Of a DNA stretch of 64,000 nt, positions 26,552 through 36,778 are shown piece by piece; position 1 is the first letter of the stretch; each line of letters starts with the position of its first letter. The position numbers and the translations under genes were made by a program. Source of the DNA: Novosphingobium nitrogenifigens DSM 19370 (GTDB lineage: Bacteria; Pseudomonadota; Alphaproteobacteria; Sphingomonadales; Sphingomonadaceae); the NCBI RefSeq assembly GCF_000192575.1, contig NZ_GL876935.1:26894-90893 (forward strand), given 5' to 3'. The notes beneath the pieces were generated by a model. The model did not search any database and was not told where the DNA came from. It saw only the letters and a program-made list of their open reading frames with translations.

Positions 26552-29500
26552 ATGCACAGCCACAGAACTCGTTCGCCATTTCGATTCCTGGCGTCAACAA
26601 GCCTGCTTCTTTCGGCTCCATTTCCATTTGCGACGATTGCGACCGCGCAAACAACGACACCTCCGGAAAACACCCGACACGCCGCGCCCGACACAAATGA
26701 CGACCAGATTGTCGTTACCGCCTCACGCATCGCCCATGCCAAAGTCGTCGACCAACCTGTCACGACGCTGACCGGCGCGACAATCGACGCCATGGGCTAC
26801 ACCAATATAGGCACCGCCCTGACCCAGCTTCCCGCTTTCGGTGTTCCCGCCAACGGCCCCGTCGGTTCACAAGGCAGCTTCAGTGCAGGCGAGACATTCG
26901 TCAATCTGTTCAATCTCGGCGCACAACGAACGCTGACGCTGGTCAACGGCAACCGCTCTGTCAGTGCCGCGAGCAGTTCGCTGTTCGGACCTGTTGCCGG
27001 CGATCCGGTCGACCTGTCCCAAATCGCTCCCGACCTTGTCGAACGGGTCGAAGTGGTGACCGTCGGCGGCGCGCCGATTTACGGGTCGGACGCGATTGCG
27101 GGCACGGTCAATGTCATTCTCAAGAAGAATTACGAAGGCATCTCGGGCACGGTCTCGGCCGGTATCTCGAAATACGGGGATGGACGAGACACCAACGGCT
27201 CGCTGCTTTTCGGTCGGAATTTTGCCGAAGGTCGCGGCAACATTACGCTCAACTTCTACTACGACCGCCAGCATGGGATCAGCGATGGGCAACGGCCCGA
27301 CATCGTCGGTGGAAATTCGCCCTTCACCGGCTCGGCCAGAACCAATTCCGCCGGTTATACGCATCAACTCTATTCGGGTGGAAAGCGCTACGGCCTCTTT
27401 ACCGATGGCGGCCTTCCGCTGGTGGCGGATTCCTATCCAATCCTGGGAACCAGTCCTTATGCTTCGGTGACCGACGCCAACGGGAATGCCTTGCGCTTCA
27501 ACCGCAACGGCCGCCTCGTGCCCTTCGTCAACGGCGCCGCGACCGGAAGCGCGCTTTATCAAGCAGGGGGCGACGGCTTTCCGATCGCCAACTACGACAA
27601 CTTCCTTGCCGATACCGAACGGTATTCGGCAACGATGCTCGCCCATTACGACATCACCGACCATATCCAGATTTTCAGCGAAGTATGGTGGGGGCGCAGT
27701 TTCGGAACCAATGTCTCGTCGCAACCCTATTATTCGACCGCCATTTTCGGCAATGCCGGAGAGCTGAGCGGAAATCTTGTCTTCAACACGTCCAATCCGT
27801 TCCTGAACGCGGCCGACCGTGCCACGATCGAAAACGCACTGGGCGGCCCCGGCACGTTCTACCTCGCCCGCGCGAACACCGACCTGACCACCGGCCAGTT
27901 CCGTTCGCGGACGGACATCCTGCGCGTCGTGACCGGACTGAAAGGCGATTTCGAAGCAGGCGAACGCAAATTCAATTGGGACGTGACCGTCAATTACGGT
28001 CGATCGGTCTCGGCCACCACGTCGCGCGAACTCAATCTGCAAAACTTCGCAAACGCGCTCGATGCGACGACCGATGCCGGGGGCAACATCGTTTGCGCCG
28101 GAAACCCGGTCAATTCACCCTATCCGACTCTCAGCAGCACTTGCGCCCCGCTCGACGTCTTCGGCACCAATACGGCCAGCGCGGCGTCTGTCGCCTATGT
28201 CACATCGATTGCCCAAACTCACCAGGTCAACACGCAATACGACATCGTTGCCGACATCAAGGGGGACATCATCCGCCTGCCGGGCGGCTTCGCCAAATTT
28301 GCCCTCGGTTACGAACAACGGCATGAAACCGCCCATTTCGACCCCGGTGCCTTCTTCTATGGGCAAGTGGCCGACGACGGGTCACGCACGCAATACGGCC
28401 CATCGACTACAATTGACCCGGTCGGCGGCGCCTTCACCACGCACGAGGCCTTCGGCGAACTCAGCCTGCCGCTGATTTCGCCATCCAATCACGTCCCCTT
28501 CGTGCATCGCCTCGAAATCAATGGCGCTGCCCGCTATGTCACCAACAGTTCGACCAGCAATTTCTGGGCCTATACCGGCGGCGGCACATACGCGCCGGTG
28601 AGGGACATCACGTTCCGCGGCAACTACACCCGCTCGTTCCGCGCTCCGGCCCTGACCGAACTCTATGCCCCACGCGGGACCGTCTACGACACCGGCAACG
28701 ATCCTTGCGATCACCGCTACATTCAACAAGGACCGAACCCGGCACTGCGGGCAGCCAACTGCGCGGCGGCAGGCCTGCCGTCGAATTTCACATCGAACAT
28801 CGTCGACTATACCGTTCAGGGCACCAGCGGCGGCAATGCCGGACTGCAAAATGAAATCGCCAGCAGCTGGACCGCAGGCGCTGTCATAGAGCCGCATTTC
28901 ATCCCAGGGCTTCAGATCACGGCCGACTACATCAGCATCAGCATCGCCAACGAGATCGCCACGCTCGGACCAACAGACCTGATGGACGCCTGCTATGACA
29001 GCCCGGGCTATCCCAATTCATTCTGCAACACCTTCACTCGCGATTCGACCGGCCAAGTGATCGATTTCGCCGAAGGAAACTACAATATCGGGGCCGAGAA
29101 CTTTCGCGCCCTGCAAGGCGCGATCAGTTACGACCTCCCCCTGCATCGGGTCGGCCTGCCCGAACGGTTCGGGGCGCTGTCTTTCCGCGCCGACTTTCTC
29201 CACACCTACCGCCATTACTATCAGGTCGGCACCGGGGACCTGCAAAAGGTCGCGGGCGGCATCACCGACCCCATCGACAATGTCACCGCAACGATCACCT
29301 ATAACAACAAGCATTTCAGCTGGCTGTGGCAGGGGATCTATTACGGCCCGACCCGCCTCGATGTGAACGCTCCCGACAGCACGTACCAATACCCGCGCCA
29401 GTCGCCCTACCTTGTTGTCAACAGTGCCATGAGCTTCATCGTCAATCAGCACTACACGTTCTCGGTCAACGTGAACAACGTCTTCGACCGAGGCGTGCCA

Positions 29501-29593
29501 TTTCCTTATTCAACCATCTTGAACAGTTCGAACCGCTACTACGATGCGATCATGGGGCGCTATGTGCGCGTCTCGGTCAAAGTAAAATTCTGA
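26552..29593 (+). CDS. TonB-dependent outer-membrane receptor
   Basis: This receptor of about 1013 residues starts at MHSHRTRSPFRF with GGGGGA at good distance. It has a signal sequence (LLLSAPFPFATIATAQ), a TonB-box-like segment (DDQIVVTASRIA), a plug domain and a C-terminal barrel ending in RVSVKVKF. Long barrels with a NATGN-like plug and the RSFRAPALTELYAPRG segment are typical of the large sphingomonad receptors for carbohydrates, peptides or aromatics. The ligand is unknown. It converges on the second receptor gene. Confidence 0.93.
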   Translation: MHSHRTRSPFRFLASTSLLLSAPFPFATIATAQTTTPPENTRHAAPDTNDDQIVVTASRIAHAKVVDQPVTTLTGATIDAMGYTNIGTALTQLPAFGVPANGPVGSQGSFSAGETFVNLFNLGAQRTLTLVNGNRSVSAASSSLFGPVAGDPVDLSQIAPDLVERVEVVTVGGAPIYGSDAIAGTVNVILKKNYEGISGTVSAGISKYGDGRDTNGSLLFGRNFAEGRGNITLNFYYDRQHGISDGQRPDIVGGNSPFTGSARTNSAGYTHQLYSGGKRYGLFTDGGLPLVADSYPILGTSPYASVTDANGNALRFNRNGRLVPFVNGAATGSALYQAGGDGFPIANYDNFLADTERYSATMLAHYDITDHIQIFSEVWWGRSFGTNVSSQPYYSTAIFGNAGELSGNLVFNTSNPFLNAADRATIENALGGPGTFYLARANTDLTTGQFRSRTDILRVVTGLKGDFEAGERKFNWDVTVNYGRSVSATTSRELNLQNFANALDATTDAGGNIVCAGNPVNSPYPTLSSTCAPLDVFGTNTASAASVAYVTSIAQTHQVNTQYDIVADIKGDIIRLPGGFAKFALGYEQRHETAHFDPGAFFYGQVADDGSRTQYGPSTTIDPVGGAFTTHEAFGELSLPLISPSNHVPFVHRLEINGAARYVTNSSTSNFWAYTGGGTYAPVRDITFRGNYTRSFRAPALTELYAPRGTVYDTGNDPCDHRYIQQGPNPALRAANCAAAGLPSNFTSNIVDYTVQGTSGGNAGLQNEIASSWTAGAVIEPHFIPGLQITADYISISIANEIATLGPTDLMDACYDSPGYPNSFCNTFTRDSTGQVIDFAEGNYNIGAENFRALQGAISYDLPLHRVGLPERFGALSFRADFLHTYRHYYQVGTGDLQKVAGGITDPIDNVTATITYNNKHFSWLWQGIYYGPTRLDVNAPDSTYQYPRQSPYLVVNSAMSFIVNQHYTFSVNVNNVFDRGVPFPYSTILNSSNRYYDAIMGRYVRVSVKVKF

Positions 29594-29628
29594 CCGACAC
29601 GTCAGCACGGAACAAAAGCACATCCCTT

Positions 29629-29664
29629 AAAAAATCCGGCGCACATCGGGTGATGTGCGCCGGA
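29629..29664 (-). terminator. Terminator between convergent TonB receptor genes
   Basis: TCCGGCGCACAT and ATGTGCGCCGGA make a perfect 12-bp stem with a six-base loop. On the minus strand it is followed by TTTTTT, so it mainly serves the minus-strand gene. Confidence 0.88.
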
Positions 29665-29693
29665 AGTCAGGGTGAAGGAGAGGTTTCGGGCAG

Positions 29694-32051
29694 TCAGAAG
29701 TCGTGGCTGAAGCGCAGGCCGAAACTGCGGGGTTCGCCGATGTGCCGCGAGACGTTGTCGATCTGGCGGAAAGCGTCGGTCCAGTAATACTTGTTGAAGA
29801 GATTGTTCACGAACACCGTTGCCTGCCAGTGCCCGTCGCTGCTGCGGATCCCTGCCTGCGCATCAACCAGAGCATAAGGCGCGACGCGCAAGAGACTGTA
29901 GGGATAGAGCGAAGCGGGAGCGACGGCGCCGAATGCGCTCGAAGTTGCCGAACGGTACGAAGCATTGCCACCGATGAAGACCTCGTGGCGCTGCGTCACC
30001 GCGTGGTGATATTCAAAGCCCCCCTGCACCGTCCATTTCGGCGTGAAGGGAAAGGCTTCGCCCTGGAAATTGGCCGGAGCGCCGAAGGGATTGTAGTTGT
30101 CGAAGCTCGACGTCACCTTGGTGTCGAGGAACGTGACCCCGGTATTGAGAGTCAAACTGGGGATCGGATCGACACGCAGGCTCGCTTCGGCCCCGACGAC
30201 CCGCGACTTGGGCACATTGACCAGCGCCTCAACCGCCCCGAACACGCCGAGCGGATCGACAATGCGCCCCCGGAACTGCTTGTTGCGATAGGAATAGTAA
30301 AAAACCGAGGCGTCGAGATGGGCGATATGCGTGCCCAGGTTCGACTTGAGCCCCACTTCATAGGCGGTCAGCGATTCCTGCTTCACCGGCTGGAACGAGG
30401 CATAAGTCGTGGCATTGATATTGGGGAAACTCCCCGACTTGTAGCCCCGGCTGATCGTTGCATAGACAAGCGTGCCGCGCGCAGGCTTGAGATCGAGGCC
30501 GGCCCGCCACGACGTATTCTGCTCGTCGAGACTGGCGGCATATGGGCTGCCGACAGTCTTGTCGGGCAGGACCGTGACGCAGGAATAGGCCTGCGCCGGG
30601 GACGCGCCGGGATTGATCCGGCCAAGGATCAGATTGGCGCCCGGTGCGAAGAGACCATCGATATCCTTCATGCACCCGCTGAAATCCACGCTCGACCAGG
30701 TGTGGCGCGCACCTGCATGGAAGGAGATCCACGAATTGAGCTTGAAATCGACATTGCCGAACACGGCCTTGGTCAAGGTCTTCTGGTTGGTTGGAACTTC
30801 CACGCCCAGGAACGGCGCGCCGGTGATCGCGACAAAGGGATTGGCGCTGGTGCTGTCGGGCAGGATCGACCGATTGTTTTCCCAAGTGCGGTCGTTAGCA
30901 TAGAAACCGCCCGCGACATATTGCAGGCGCCCGTCCGCCGTGGCGCCCGACGCGCGCAATTCCTGCGAAAAGCTGTTGATGCGCCCGACCTGCTGCACGG
31001 CAAAGACATTGAGCACGCTGCCGTCGGTATCGCGATAATCGCTGAGGTCGAAATGAGACAAGGAGGTGATCGAGGTCAGCTTGAGCGCGGGCATCAGTTC
31101 GGCATCGATGCGCAACGCCCCCTGCACGAAGTTTTCATCGACCCGCAGCTTTGCTTGCGGCGACCATTCGACCAGCCCCGGCCGGGCCGGAACCGGCGTC
31201 TGGGCAAGCAGCGCCGCACTGGCGCGCGAGGGCGTCTGCGGCGTCACCGCGACCAGCGCAGCGGCAAGCGAGTCCGAACGATCGCGAAAGCCGTTGAGGT
31301 TGAGCGAGACCTTGAACGTCGAACTCGGCTTCCATTCGGCCAGGAAGCGCCCTTTGAGAATATCGGCCGATCCGTTGCGATCTCCGCGCGACACGCTTTT
31401 CTGCCACGCGCCGCCTTCGGTCGCTTCCCCGGCAAGGCGCACCGTCAAGGTATTGGTGATCCCGCCCGAAACGTGCCCACCGACCTGAACCCGTCCGAAA
31501 TTGTTGACCGAGGTATAGATCCCCGCGGTGAAATCCTGCGTCGGCTTGGCCGCGATATAGTTGACCGCGCCGCCTGTTGAATTCTGCCCGAACAAAGTGC
31601 CCTGCGGCCCTTTCAGCACTTCCACGCGCTGAAGGTCGATGCTCGCCCCTTTTGCCGTAATCGGAAAGGCATAGCCGACTTCATCGACATAGATGCTGAC
31701 CGCAGGGGACGCGCCGAGGCTTTCCTCGTAGAACCCCACCCCGCGCAACGAGAAGACCGGAGCGCCCTTCTGGCTTTGCGTATACACGAACCCGGGAACC
31801 ACTTTGGCAAGATCGCCGGTGTCCGCGATGCCCTTCTTGATGAGATCGGCCCCGCCGAGTGCGGAAATCGCCATGCCGACGTTATTGATGGATTCGCTGC
31901 GTTTTTGCGCAGTTACGATGATTTCCCCAACGGTTGCGGCATCTGCCTGCGGCTGGGCCGGAGCGGCGTCCTGAGCCAGGACCGGGGTCACGCCGGTCAA
32001 GAGACCGGTCGAGAAAAACAGACAAATCATGCCCTTGCGTTTCATCGGCAT
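29694..32051 (-). CDS. TonB-dependent outer-membrane receptor near the alicyclic-acid island
   Basis: This 785-residue receptor has a signal sequence (ICLFFSTGLLTGVTPVLAQ), a TonB-box-like region (GEIIVTAQKRSESINNVGMAIS), a plug with QRVEVLKGPQGTLFGQNSTGGAVNYI, and a barrel ending with FGLRFSHDF. Sphingomonads use receptors of this type to take up aromatic and hydrophobic acids as well as siderophores. It lies just downstream in orientation of the thioesterase gene of the catabolic island. Its promoter region carries a copy of the motif found at two badR-region promoters, so uptake of cyclohexanecarboxylate-like acids is a hypothesis. Confidence 0.92.
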   Translation of the reverse strand: MPMKRKGMICLFFSTGLLTGVTPVLAQDAAPAQPQADAATVGEIIVTAQKRSESINNVGMAISALGGADLIKKGIADTGDLAKVVPGFVYTQSQKGAPVFSLRGVGFYEESLGASPAVSIYVDEVGYAFPITAKGASIDLQRVEVLKGPQGTLFGQNSTGGAVNYIAAKPTQDFTAGIYTSVNNFGRVQVGGHVSGGITNTLTVRLAGEATEGGAWQKSVSRGDRNGSADILKGRFLAEWKPSSTFKVSLNLNGFRDRSDSLAAALVAVTPQTPSRASAALLAQTPVPARPGLVEWSPQAKLRVDENFVQGALRIDAELMPALKLTSITSLSHFDLSDYRDTDGSVLNVFAVQQVGRINSFSQELRASGATADGRLQYVAGGFYANDRTWENNRSILPDSTSANPFVAITGAPFLGVEVPTNQKTLTKAVFGNVDFKLNSWISFHAGARHTWSSVDFSGCMKDIDGLFAPGANLILGRINPGASPAQAYSCVTVLPDKTVGSPYAASLDEQNTSWRAGLDLKPARGTLVYATISRGYKSGSFPNINATTYASFQPVKQESLTAYEVGLKSNLGTHIAHLDASVFYYSYRNKQFRGRIVDPLGVFGAVEALVNVPKSRVVGAEASLRVDPIPSLTLNTGVTFLDTKVTSSFDNYNPFGAPANFQGEAFPFTPKWTVQGGFEYHHAVTQRHEVFIGGNASYRSATSSAFGAVAPASLYPYSLLRVAPYALVDAQAGIRSSDGHWQATVFVNNLFNKYYWTDAFRQIDNVSRHIGEPRSFGLRFSHDF

Positions 32052-32114
32052 ACTCCTCCCAAAATACGATCCTCTGTCCCGCCGCGACTTTTTGGCGTCG
32101 CTGGCGAGTTTTCT

Positions 32115-32134
32115 ATTTATGCAAATACATTGTC
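32115..32134 (+). promoter_or_regulatory. Weaker copy of the candidate BadR operator
   Basis: ATTTATGCAAATACATTGTC matches 15 of 20 positions of the site at 45474-45493. It lies 64 bp upstream of the TonB receptor start. A second symmetric element, GCAATG-N6-CATTGC, lies at 32145-32162. Confidence 0.45.
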
Positions 32135-32144
32135 ATATACATAC

Positions 32145-32162
32145 GCAATGTCAATGCATTGC
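32145..32162. promoter_or_regulatory. Inverted repeat upstream of the TonB receptor
   Basis: GCAATG (32145-32150) and CATTGC (32157-32162) are inverted around six bases. It lies between the receptor and thioesterase regions and is a candidate operator half of unknown binding protein. Confidence 0.35.
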
Positions 32163-32201
32163 TATATCAACCTGCAACGACCCGTCGCATTGACGTCCAA
32201 G

Positions 32202-32639
32202 TTACTGGGAAAGGGCGGGATAATATCGGCGAAAGGCCGAACGAACCCAATCGGGAATGGGCGTCGGCGCCCGGTCGCGAATGGCGACAAAGGCCGACAC
32301 ACTGCGCAATTCGAAACAGTGCAGCCCATCCTGCTGCGCGGTGACGCAGAACGAGACCGAACTTCGCCCGAGCGCCACCGGCTCGACCGTGCAGTCAAGC
32401 AGCCCGCGCGGCGTCACCGGACTGCGAAACCGGCTTTCCAACTGCACGAAAGGCATGCCGAGTCCGTGCTCTTCCTGCAATTCATACCAGCCCTGCCCGT
32501 CGAGGACCGCGTGCCAGAAGACCTCGATCGACTGGATCGCGATGTCGACGAGCCGCCCGGTATAGGCAATGCCCGCCGGGTCGCAGTCGACGAAGCTGAC
32601 ACGCCGCTGCACGGTAAAGGGAACGCCGGTGCGCAACAT
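32202..32639 (-). CDS. Hotdog-fold acyl-CoA thioesterase
   Basis: This 145-residue protein has the 4-hydroxybenzoyl-CoA thioesterase-type motif VDCDPAGIAYTGRLVDIAIQSIEVFW. The Asp in DPAGI is the usual catalytic residue. It hydrolyses a CoA ester in the cytosol, probably releasing trapped CoA from a pathway intermediate. It is the last gene of the minus-strand catabolic run, 6 bp after etfA. The substrate is not deducible. Confidence 0.82.
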   Translation of the reverse strand: MLRTGVPFTVQRRVSFVDCDPAGIAYTGRLVDIAIQSIEVFWHAVLDGQGWYELQEEHGLGMPFVQLESRFRSPVTPRGLLDCTVEPVALGRSSVSFCVTAQQDGLHCFELRSVSAFVAIRDRAPTPIPDWVRSAFRRYYPALSQ

Positions 32640-32645
32640 GGGGCG

Positions 32646-33572
32646 TCAGACTTTCGCCACGAGCTCCGGCACGACCTGAAACAGGTCCCCGACAAGGCCG
32701 TAATCGGCGACCTGGAAGATCGGCGCATCTTCGTCCTTGTTGACCGCAACGATGACCTTGGAATCCTTCATCCCCGCCAGATGCTGGATCGCGCCAGAAA
32801 TCCCGACCGCGAGATAAAGCTCGGGCGCAACGACTTTACCGGTCTGCCCCACCTGGCAATCGTTGGGTGCAAATCCGGCATCGACCGCCGCGCGCGAGGC
32901 ACCGACCGCCGCGCCCAACTTGTCGGCAAGGCCTTCGATCAGGGCGAAATTGGCTTGCGAGCCCAGCCCGCGACCGCCCGAGACGACCACCCGCGCCGCC
33001 GTCAGTTCCGGCCGGTCGCTGACCGCCACTTCATCGGCGACCCATTCCGACAATCCGCTTCCGGACGGCACCGCAACCGTTTCGACCGGAGCCGGGCCCC
33101 CTGCCCCGACCGCGCGGAACGTCGCGGTGCGGATCGTGAAGACCTTGATCCGATCGGCCGAAGTCACTGTCTGGATCGCATTTCCGGCATAGATCGGCCG
33201 GACGAAACGATCCTCGCCCGCAACCTCGATCACGTCGGGAATGATCATCACGTCAAGAAGAGCGGCGACACGCGGCAGGACCGACTTGGCGACCGCCGTC
33301 GCGGGCGCGGCAATATGCGTGTAATCGCCTGCGAGCGAGACAATCAGATCCGCCAGAGGCTCGGCCAGTCCCTTGCCCAGCGCCGCACTGTCGGCAGCAA
33401 GAACCTTTGTCACCCCGGCCAATCCGGCAGCCTCAACCGCGGCATCACCGATCCCTTCGCCCACGACCAGGACATGAACCTCGCTCAATCCGGCAAGCGC
33501 ACCCAGAGCCTTGGCCGTCGCATCCACACCCAGCGCGCCATCGCGCATGTCGGCCATCAACAATACCGTCAT
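32646..33572 (-). CDS. etfA: Electron transfer flavoprotein alpha subunit
   Basis: At 308 aa it has the N-terminal alpha/beta domain and the C-terminal FAD domain with [40 protein letters not shown] and [17 protein letters not shown]. It carries electrons from the acyl-CoA dehydrogenases of the island to ETF-quinone oxidoreductase, which is not in the window. It follows etfB by 2 bp. Confidence 0.97.
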   Translation of the reverse strand: MTVLLMADMRDGALGVDATAKALGALAGLSEVHVLVVGEGIGDAAVEAAGLAGVTKVLAADSAALGKGLAEPLADLIVSLAGDYTHIAAPATAVAKSVLPRVAALLDVMIIPDVIEVAGEDRFVRPIYAGNAIQTVTSADRIKVFTIRTATFRAVGAGGPAPVETVAVPSGSGLSEWVADEVAVSDRPELTAARVVVSGGRGLGSQANFALIEGLADKLGAAVGASRAAVDAGFAPNDCQVGQTGKVVAPELYLAVGISGAIQHLAGMKDSKVIVAVNKDEDAPIFQVADYGLVGDLFQVVPELVAKV

Positions 33573-33574
33573 GG

Positions 33575-34321
33575 TCAGAGCACTCCTGCTTCATCGCGCA
33601 ATTTCGCGACCAGTTCCTCGACCGAACCCACCTTGATCCCCGCCTTGCGCGCCGCCGGTTCGCGGGTATCCACCACCGTCAGACGCGGCGTGATATCGAC
33701 CCCGAAATCGGCGGGCACACGCGTTGCCAACGGCTTGGACTTGGCCTTCATGATATTGGGCAAGCTGGCGTAGCGCGGCTCGTTGAGCCGCAAGTCCGCC
33801 GTCACCACGGCCGGAAGCCGCAGGCGGATCGTCTGCAACCCGCCGTCGACTTCGCGAGTGACGGTCACGCCATCGCCCTCGACCGTCACCGCCGACGCGA
33901 AAGTCGCCTGCGGCCACCCGAGCAGCGCCGCAAGCATCTGCCCGGTGGCATTCATGTCATTGTCGATCGCCTGCTTGCCGGTCAGGACAAGGCCGGGCTC
34001 TTCCTCGGCAACGACCTTTGCCAGAAGCTTTGCGACCGCGAGCGGCTCCACATCGTCGGTTTCAATCAGGATCGCGCGATCCGCACCCATCGCGAGCGCC
34101 GTGCGCAAGGTTTCCTGCGCCTGCTTCGCGCCGATGGACACGACCAGCACTTCTGTTGCGACACCCCGTTCTTTCAGCCGGATAGCTTCCTCGACCGCGA
34201 TTTCGTCGAAGGGGTTCATCGACATCTTCACATTGGCGAGATCGACACCCGACCCGTCCGCCTTGACGCGAGCCTTGACGTTGTAGTCGATCACCCGCTT
34301 GACCGGGACCAGAACTTTCAT
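33575..34321 (-). CDS. etfB: Electron transfer flavoprotein beta subunit
   Basis: At 248 aa it starts [27 protein letters not shown] and has the AMP-binding region [31 protein letters not shown]. It pairs with EtfA. The gene lies 13 bp after gcdH and just before etfA, consistent with service to the acyl-CoA dehydrogenases in this run. Confidence 0.97.
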   Translation of the reverse strand: MKVLVPVKRVIDYNVKARVKADGSGVDLANVKMSMNPFDEIAVEEAIRLKERGVATEVLVVSIGAKQAQETLRTALAMGADRAILIETDDVEPLAVAKLLAKVVAEEEPGLVLTGKQAIDNDMNATGQMLAALLGWPQATFASAVTVEGDGVTVTREVDGGLQTIRLRLPAVVTADLRLNEPRYASLPNIMKAKSKPLATRVPADFGVDITPRLTVVDTREPAARKAGIKVGSVEELVAKLRDEAGVL

Positions 34322-34334
34322 TGCCCACCTCGTG

Positions 34335-35555
34335 TCAGAAAAAGGCCTGAAGGCCGGTGATGGCGCGCCCGAGGATCAGGGCGTGGATGTCATGCGTCCC
34401 CTCGTAGGTATTGACCGTTTCGAGGTTCACCATGTGGCGGATGACCTGGTATTCTTCCTGAATGCCGTTGCCGCCGTGCATGTCGCGGGCCATCCGCGCG
34501 ATTTCGAGCGCCCTGCCCGCATTGTTGCGCTTGACCAGAGAGATCATCTCGGGCGCCGCCTCAGCCCGGTCGAGCAGACGCCCGACTTGCAACGAAGCCT
34601 GTAGCCCCAGCGTGATCTGCGTCATCATGTCGGCCAGCTTCAACTGGAAAAGCTGCGTCCCGGCCAAAGGCTTTCCGAACTGCTTGCGGTCGAGCCCATA
34701 TTGCCGCGCCGCGTGGAAACAGAATTCCGCAGCCCCCAGAACACCCCACGAAATGCCGTAACGCGCGCGGTTGAGGCAACCGAACGGCCCTTTGAGCCCT
34801 TCGACATGGGGCAAGAGCGCGTCTTCACCCACTTCCACGTCCTGCATCACGATCTCGCCGGTGATCGAAGCGCGCAGAGACAGCTTGCCCGCGATCTTGG
34901 GCGCGGACAGGCCTTTCACCCCCTTTTCCAGAACGAAGCCCCGGATCTTGCCGCCATGGGCCTCGCTCTTGGCCCAGACGACGAAAACATCCGCGATCGG
35001 CGCGTTGGAAATCCACGTCTTGCTGCCGTTGAGGACATATCCGCCCGCAGTCTTGCGCGCGATCGTCTTCATCCCCGCCGGGTCCGATCCCGCGTCGGGC
35101 TCGGTCAGGCCGAAACAGCCGATCCATTCCCCGTTCGCCAGCCGAGGCAGGTATTTCAGCCGCTGCTCCTCGGTGCCGTAGGCATAGATGGGGTACATGA
35201 CGAGGCTCGACTGCACGCTCATCATGCTGCGGTATCCAGAATCCACCCGTTCCACTTCGCGGGCGATCAGGCCATAGGCGACATAGGACGCCCCGATCCC
35301 GCCATAGGCTTCCGGCGTGGTCGGGCCGAGCAGCCCCATTTCGCCCATTTCGCGAAAAATTGCCGGATCGGTGGTCTCATCGCGAAAGGCGGCGATCACG
35401 CGCGGTTGCAGTTTTTCCGCAGCATAGGCGCGTGCAGCATCGCGCAGCATGCGTTCTTCTTCGGAAAGCTGGGATTCGAGGCGGAACGGGTCGTCCCACT
35501 CGAACCGAGCCAGATCCGGAGCATCCTTGGCCCTCAGCGTCCTCGTCTCGGTCAT
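34335..35555 (-). CDS. gcdH: Glutaryl-CoA dehydrogenase
   Basis: This 406-residue acyl-CoA dehydrogenase is of the glutaryl-CoA type, which oxidises and decarboxylates glutaryl-CoA to crotonyl-CoA. Family cues are [62 protein letters not shown] and the catalytic Glu in [20 protein letters not shown]. The start MTETRTL has GGAGAAAAG in front. It completes degradation of pimeloyl-CoA after the thiolase step. Confidence 0.93.
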   Translation of the reverse strand: MTETRTLRAKDAPDLARFEWDDPFRLESQLSEEERMLRDAARAYAAEKLQPRVIAAFRDETTDPAIFREMGEMGLLGPTTPEAYGGIGASYVAYGLIAREVERVDSGYRSMMSVQSSLVMYPIYAYGTEEQRLKYLPRLANGEWIGCFGLTEPDAGSDPAGMKTIARKTAGGYVLNGSKTWISNAPIADVFVVWAKSEAHGGKIRGFVLEKGVKGLSAPKIAGKLSLRASITGEIVMQDVEVGEDALLPHVEGLKGPFGCLNRARYGISWGVLGAAEFCFHAARQYGLDRKQFGKPLAGTQLFQLKLADMMTQITLGLQASLQVGRLLDRAEAAPEMISLVKRNNAGRALEIARMARDMHGGNGIQEEYQVIRHMVNLETVNTYEGTHDIHALILGRAITGLQAFF

Positions 35556-35575
35556 GTTCTTTTCTCCATTGAATC

Positions 35576-36778
35576 CTAGACTCTTTCGAGCAGCAGCGCG
35601 GCCCCCTGCCCGACGCCGACGCACATGGTCGCCAGCGCATGACGGCCAGTGCCGCGCGCGAGTTCCAGTGCGGCCGATCCGGCAATGCGGGCGCCGCTCA
35701 TGCCCAGCGGGTGCCCCAATGCGATCGCCCCGCCGTTGGGATTGACGCGAGGGTCAGCGTCGGCAACGCCGAGCGCGCGCAACACGGCAAGTCCCTGCGC
35801 CGCGAACGCTTCGTTGAGTTCGATCACGTCGATCACATCGATCCCGACGCCCGTCCGGTCGAGCAGCTTGCGCACTGCCGGAGCCGGGCCGATCCCCATG
35901 ACACGCGGTGCTACCCCTGCCGACGCCCCGCCCACGATCCGCGCCAGCGGGGTCAATCCATGACGCTTCACCGCGCTTTCCGAGGCAACCAGCAAGGCTG
36001 CGGCACCATCGTTGACGCCACTGGCATTGCCCGCCGTGATCGACCCGTCAGGCCGGGTGATCGGCTTGAGCCGGGCAAGGTCGGCAAGGGTCGTTTCGCG
36101 GGGATGTTCGTCGATCGCAACCTCGACCGTCTTGCCGCGTCCCACTGCAACCGTGACCGGCACGATTTCAACGGCAAGGCGCCCGCTGGCCTGTGCGGCA
36201 GCCGCCTTTTGCTGCGAGCGCAAGGCAAAGGCGTCCTGGTCCTCGCGGCTGATCCCCAGCTCGTCGGCAAGGTTCTGGGCCGTTTCCGGCATGGAATCGG
36301 TGCCATAGGCAGCTGCCATGCGCGGGTTGACGAAGCGCCAGCCAATGGTCGTGTCGAAAATTTCCGCCTGTCGCGACCAGGCCCCCGATGCCTTGGGCAT
36401 GACGAGCGGCGCACGGGTCATGCTTTCAACGCCTCCTGCCACGGCAAGCTCGATTTCCCCTGCGCGGATCGCGCGCGCGGCGGCTGCCACCGCTTCCAGC
36501 CCCGAACCGCACAAGCGGTTGACCGTCACCCCCGGCACCGTTTCCGGCAGGCCTGCGAGCAGGAGCGCCATGCGCGCGACATTGCGATTGTCCTCGCCCG
36601 CCTGATTGGCGCAGCCCATCCAGACTTCGTCGATCGCCGCCGGATCGAGCCCGGGATTGCGCGCCAGCAAGGCCGCCAGCGGGATCGCCGCCAGATCATC
36701 GGCCCGGACCGTCGCCAGCGCGCCACCATAACGACCGATGGGCGTACGAATGGTGTCGCACAGGAATGCTTCGCTCAT
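35576..36778 (-). CDS. Acetyl-CoA acyltransferase (thiolase)
   Basis: This 400-residue thiolase has its nucleophile Cys in [17 protein letters not shown], His in [16 protein letters not shown] and the second Cys in [17 protein letters not shown]. It looks most like the PcaF/3-oxoadipyl-CoA class, which accepts dicarboxylic 3-ketoacyl-CoA. That fits cleavage of 3-ketopimeloyl-CoA to glutaryl-CoA and acetyl-CoA. The start overlaps the preceding stop (ATGA). The open frame extending to 37393 is an overlap artefact. Confidence 0.9.
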   Translation of the reverse strand: MSEAFLCDTIRTPIGRYGGALATVRADDLAAIPLAALLARNPGLDPAAIDEVWMGCANQAGEDNRNVARMALLLAGLPETVPGVTVNRLCGSGLEAVAAAARAIRAGEIELAVAGGVESMTRAPLVMPKASGAWSRQAEIFDTTIGWRFVNPRMAAAYGTDSMPETAQNLADELGISREDQDAFALRSQQKAAAAQASGRLAVEIVPVTVAVGRGKTVEVAIDEHPRETTLADLARLKPITRPDGSITAGNASGVNDGAAALLVASESAVKRHGLTPLARIVGGASAGVAPRVMGIGPAPAVRKLLDRTGVGIDVIDVIELNEAFAAQGLAVLRALGVADADPRVNPNGGAIALGHPLGMSGARIAGSAALELARGTGRHALATMCVGVGQGAALLLERV

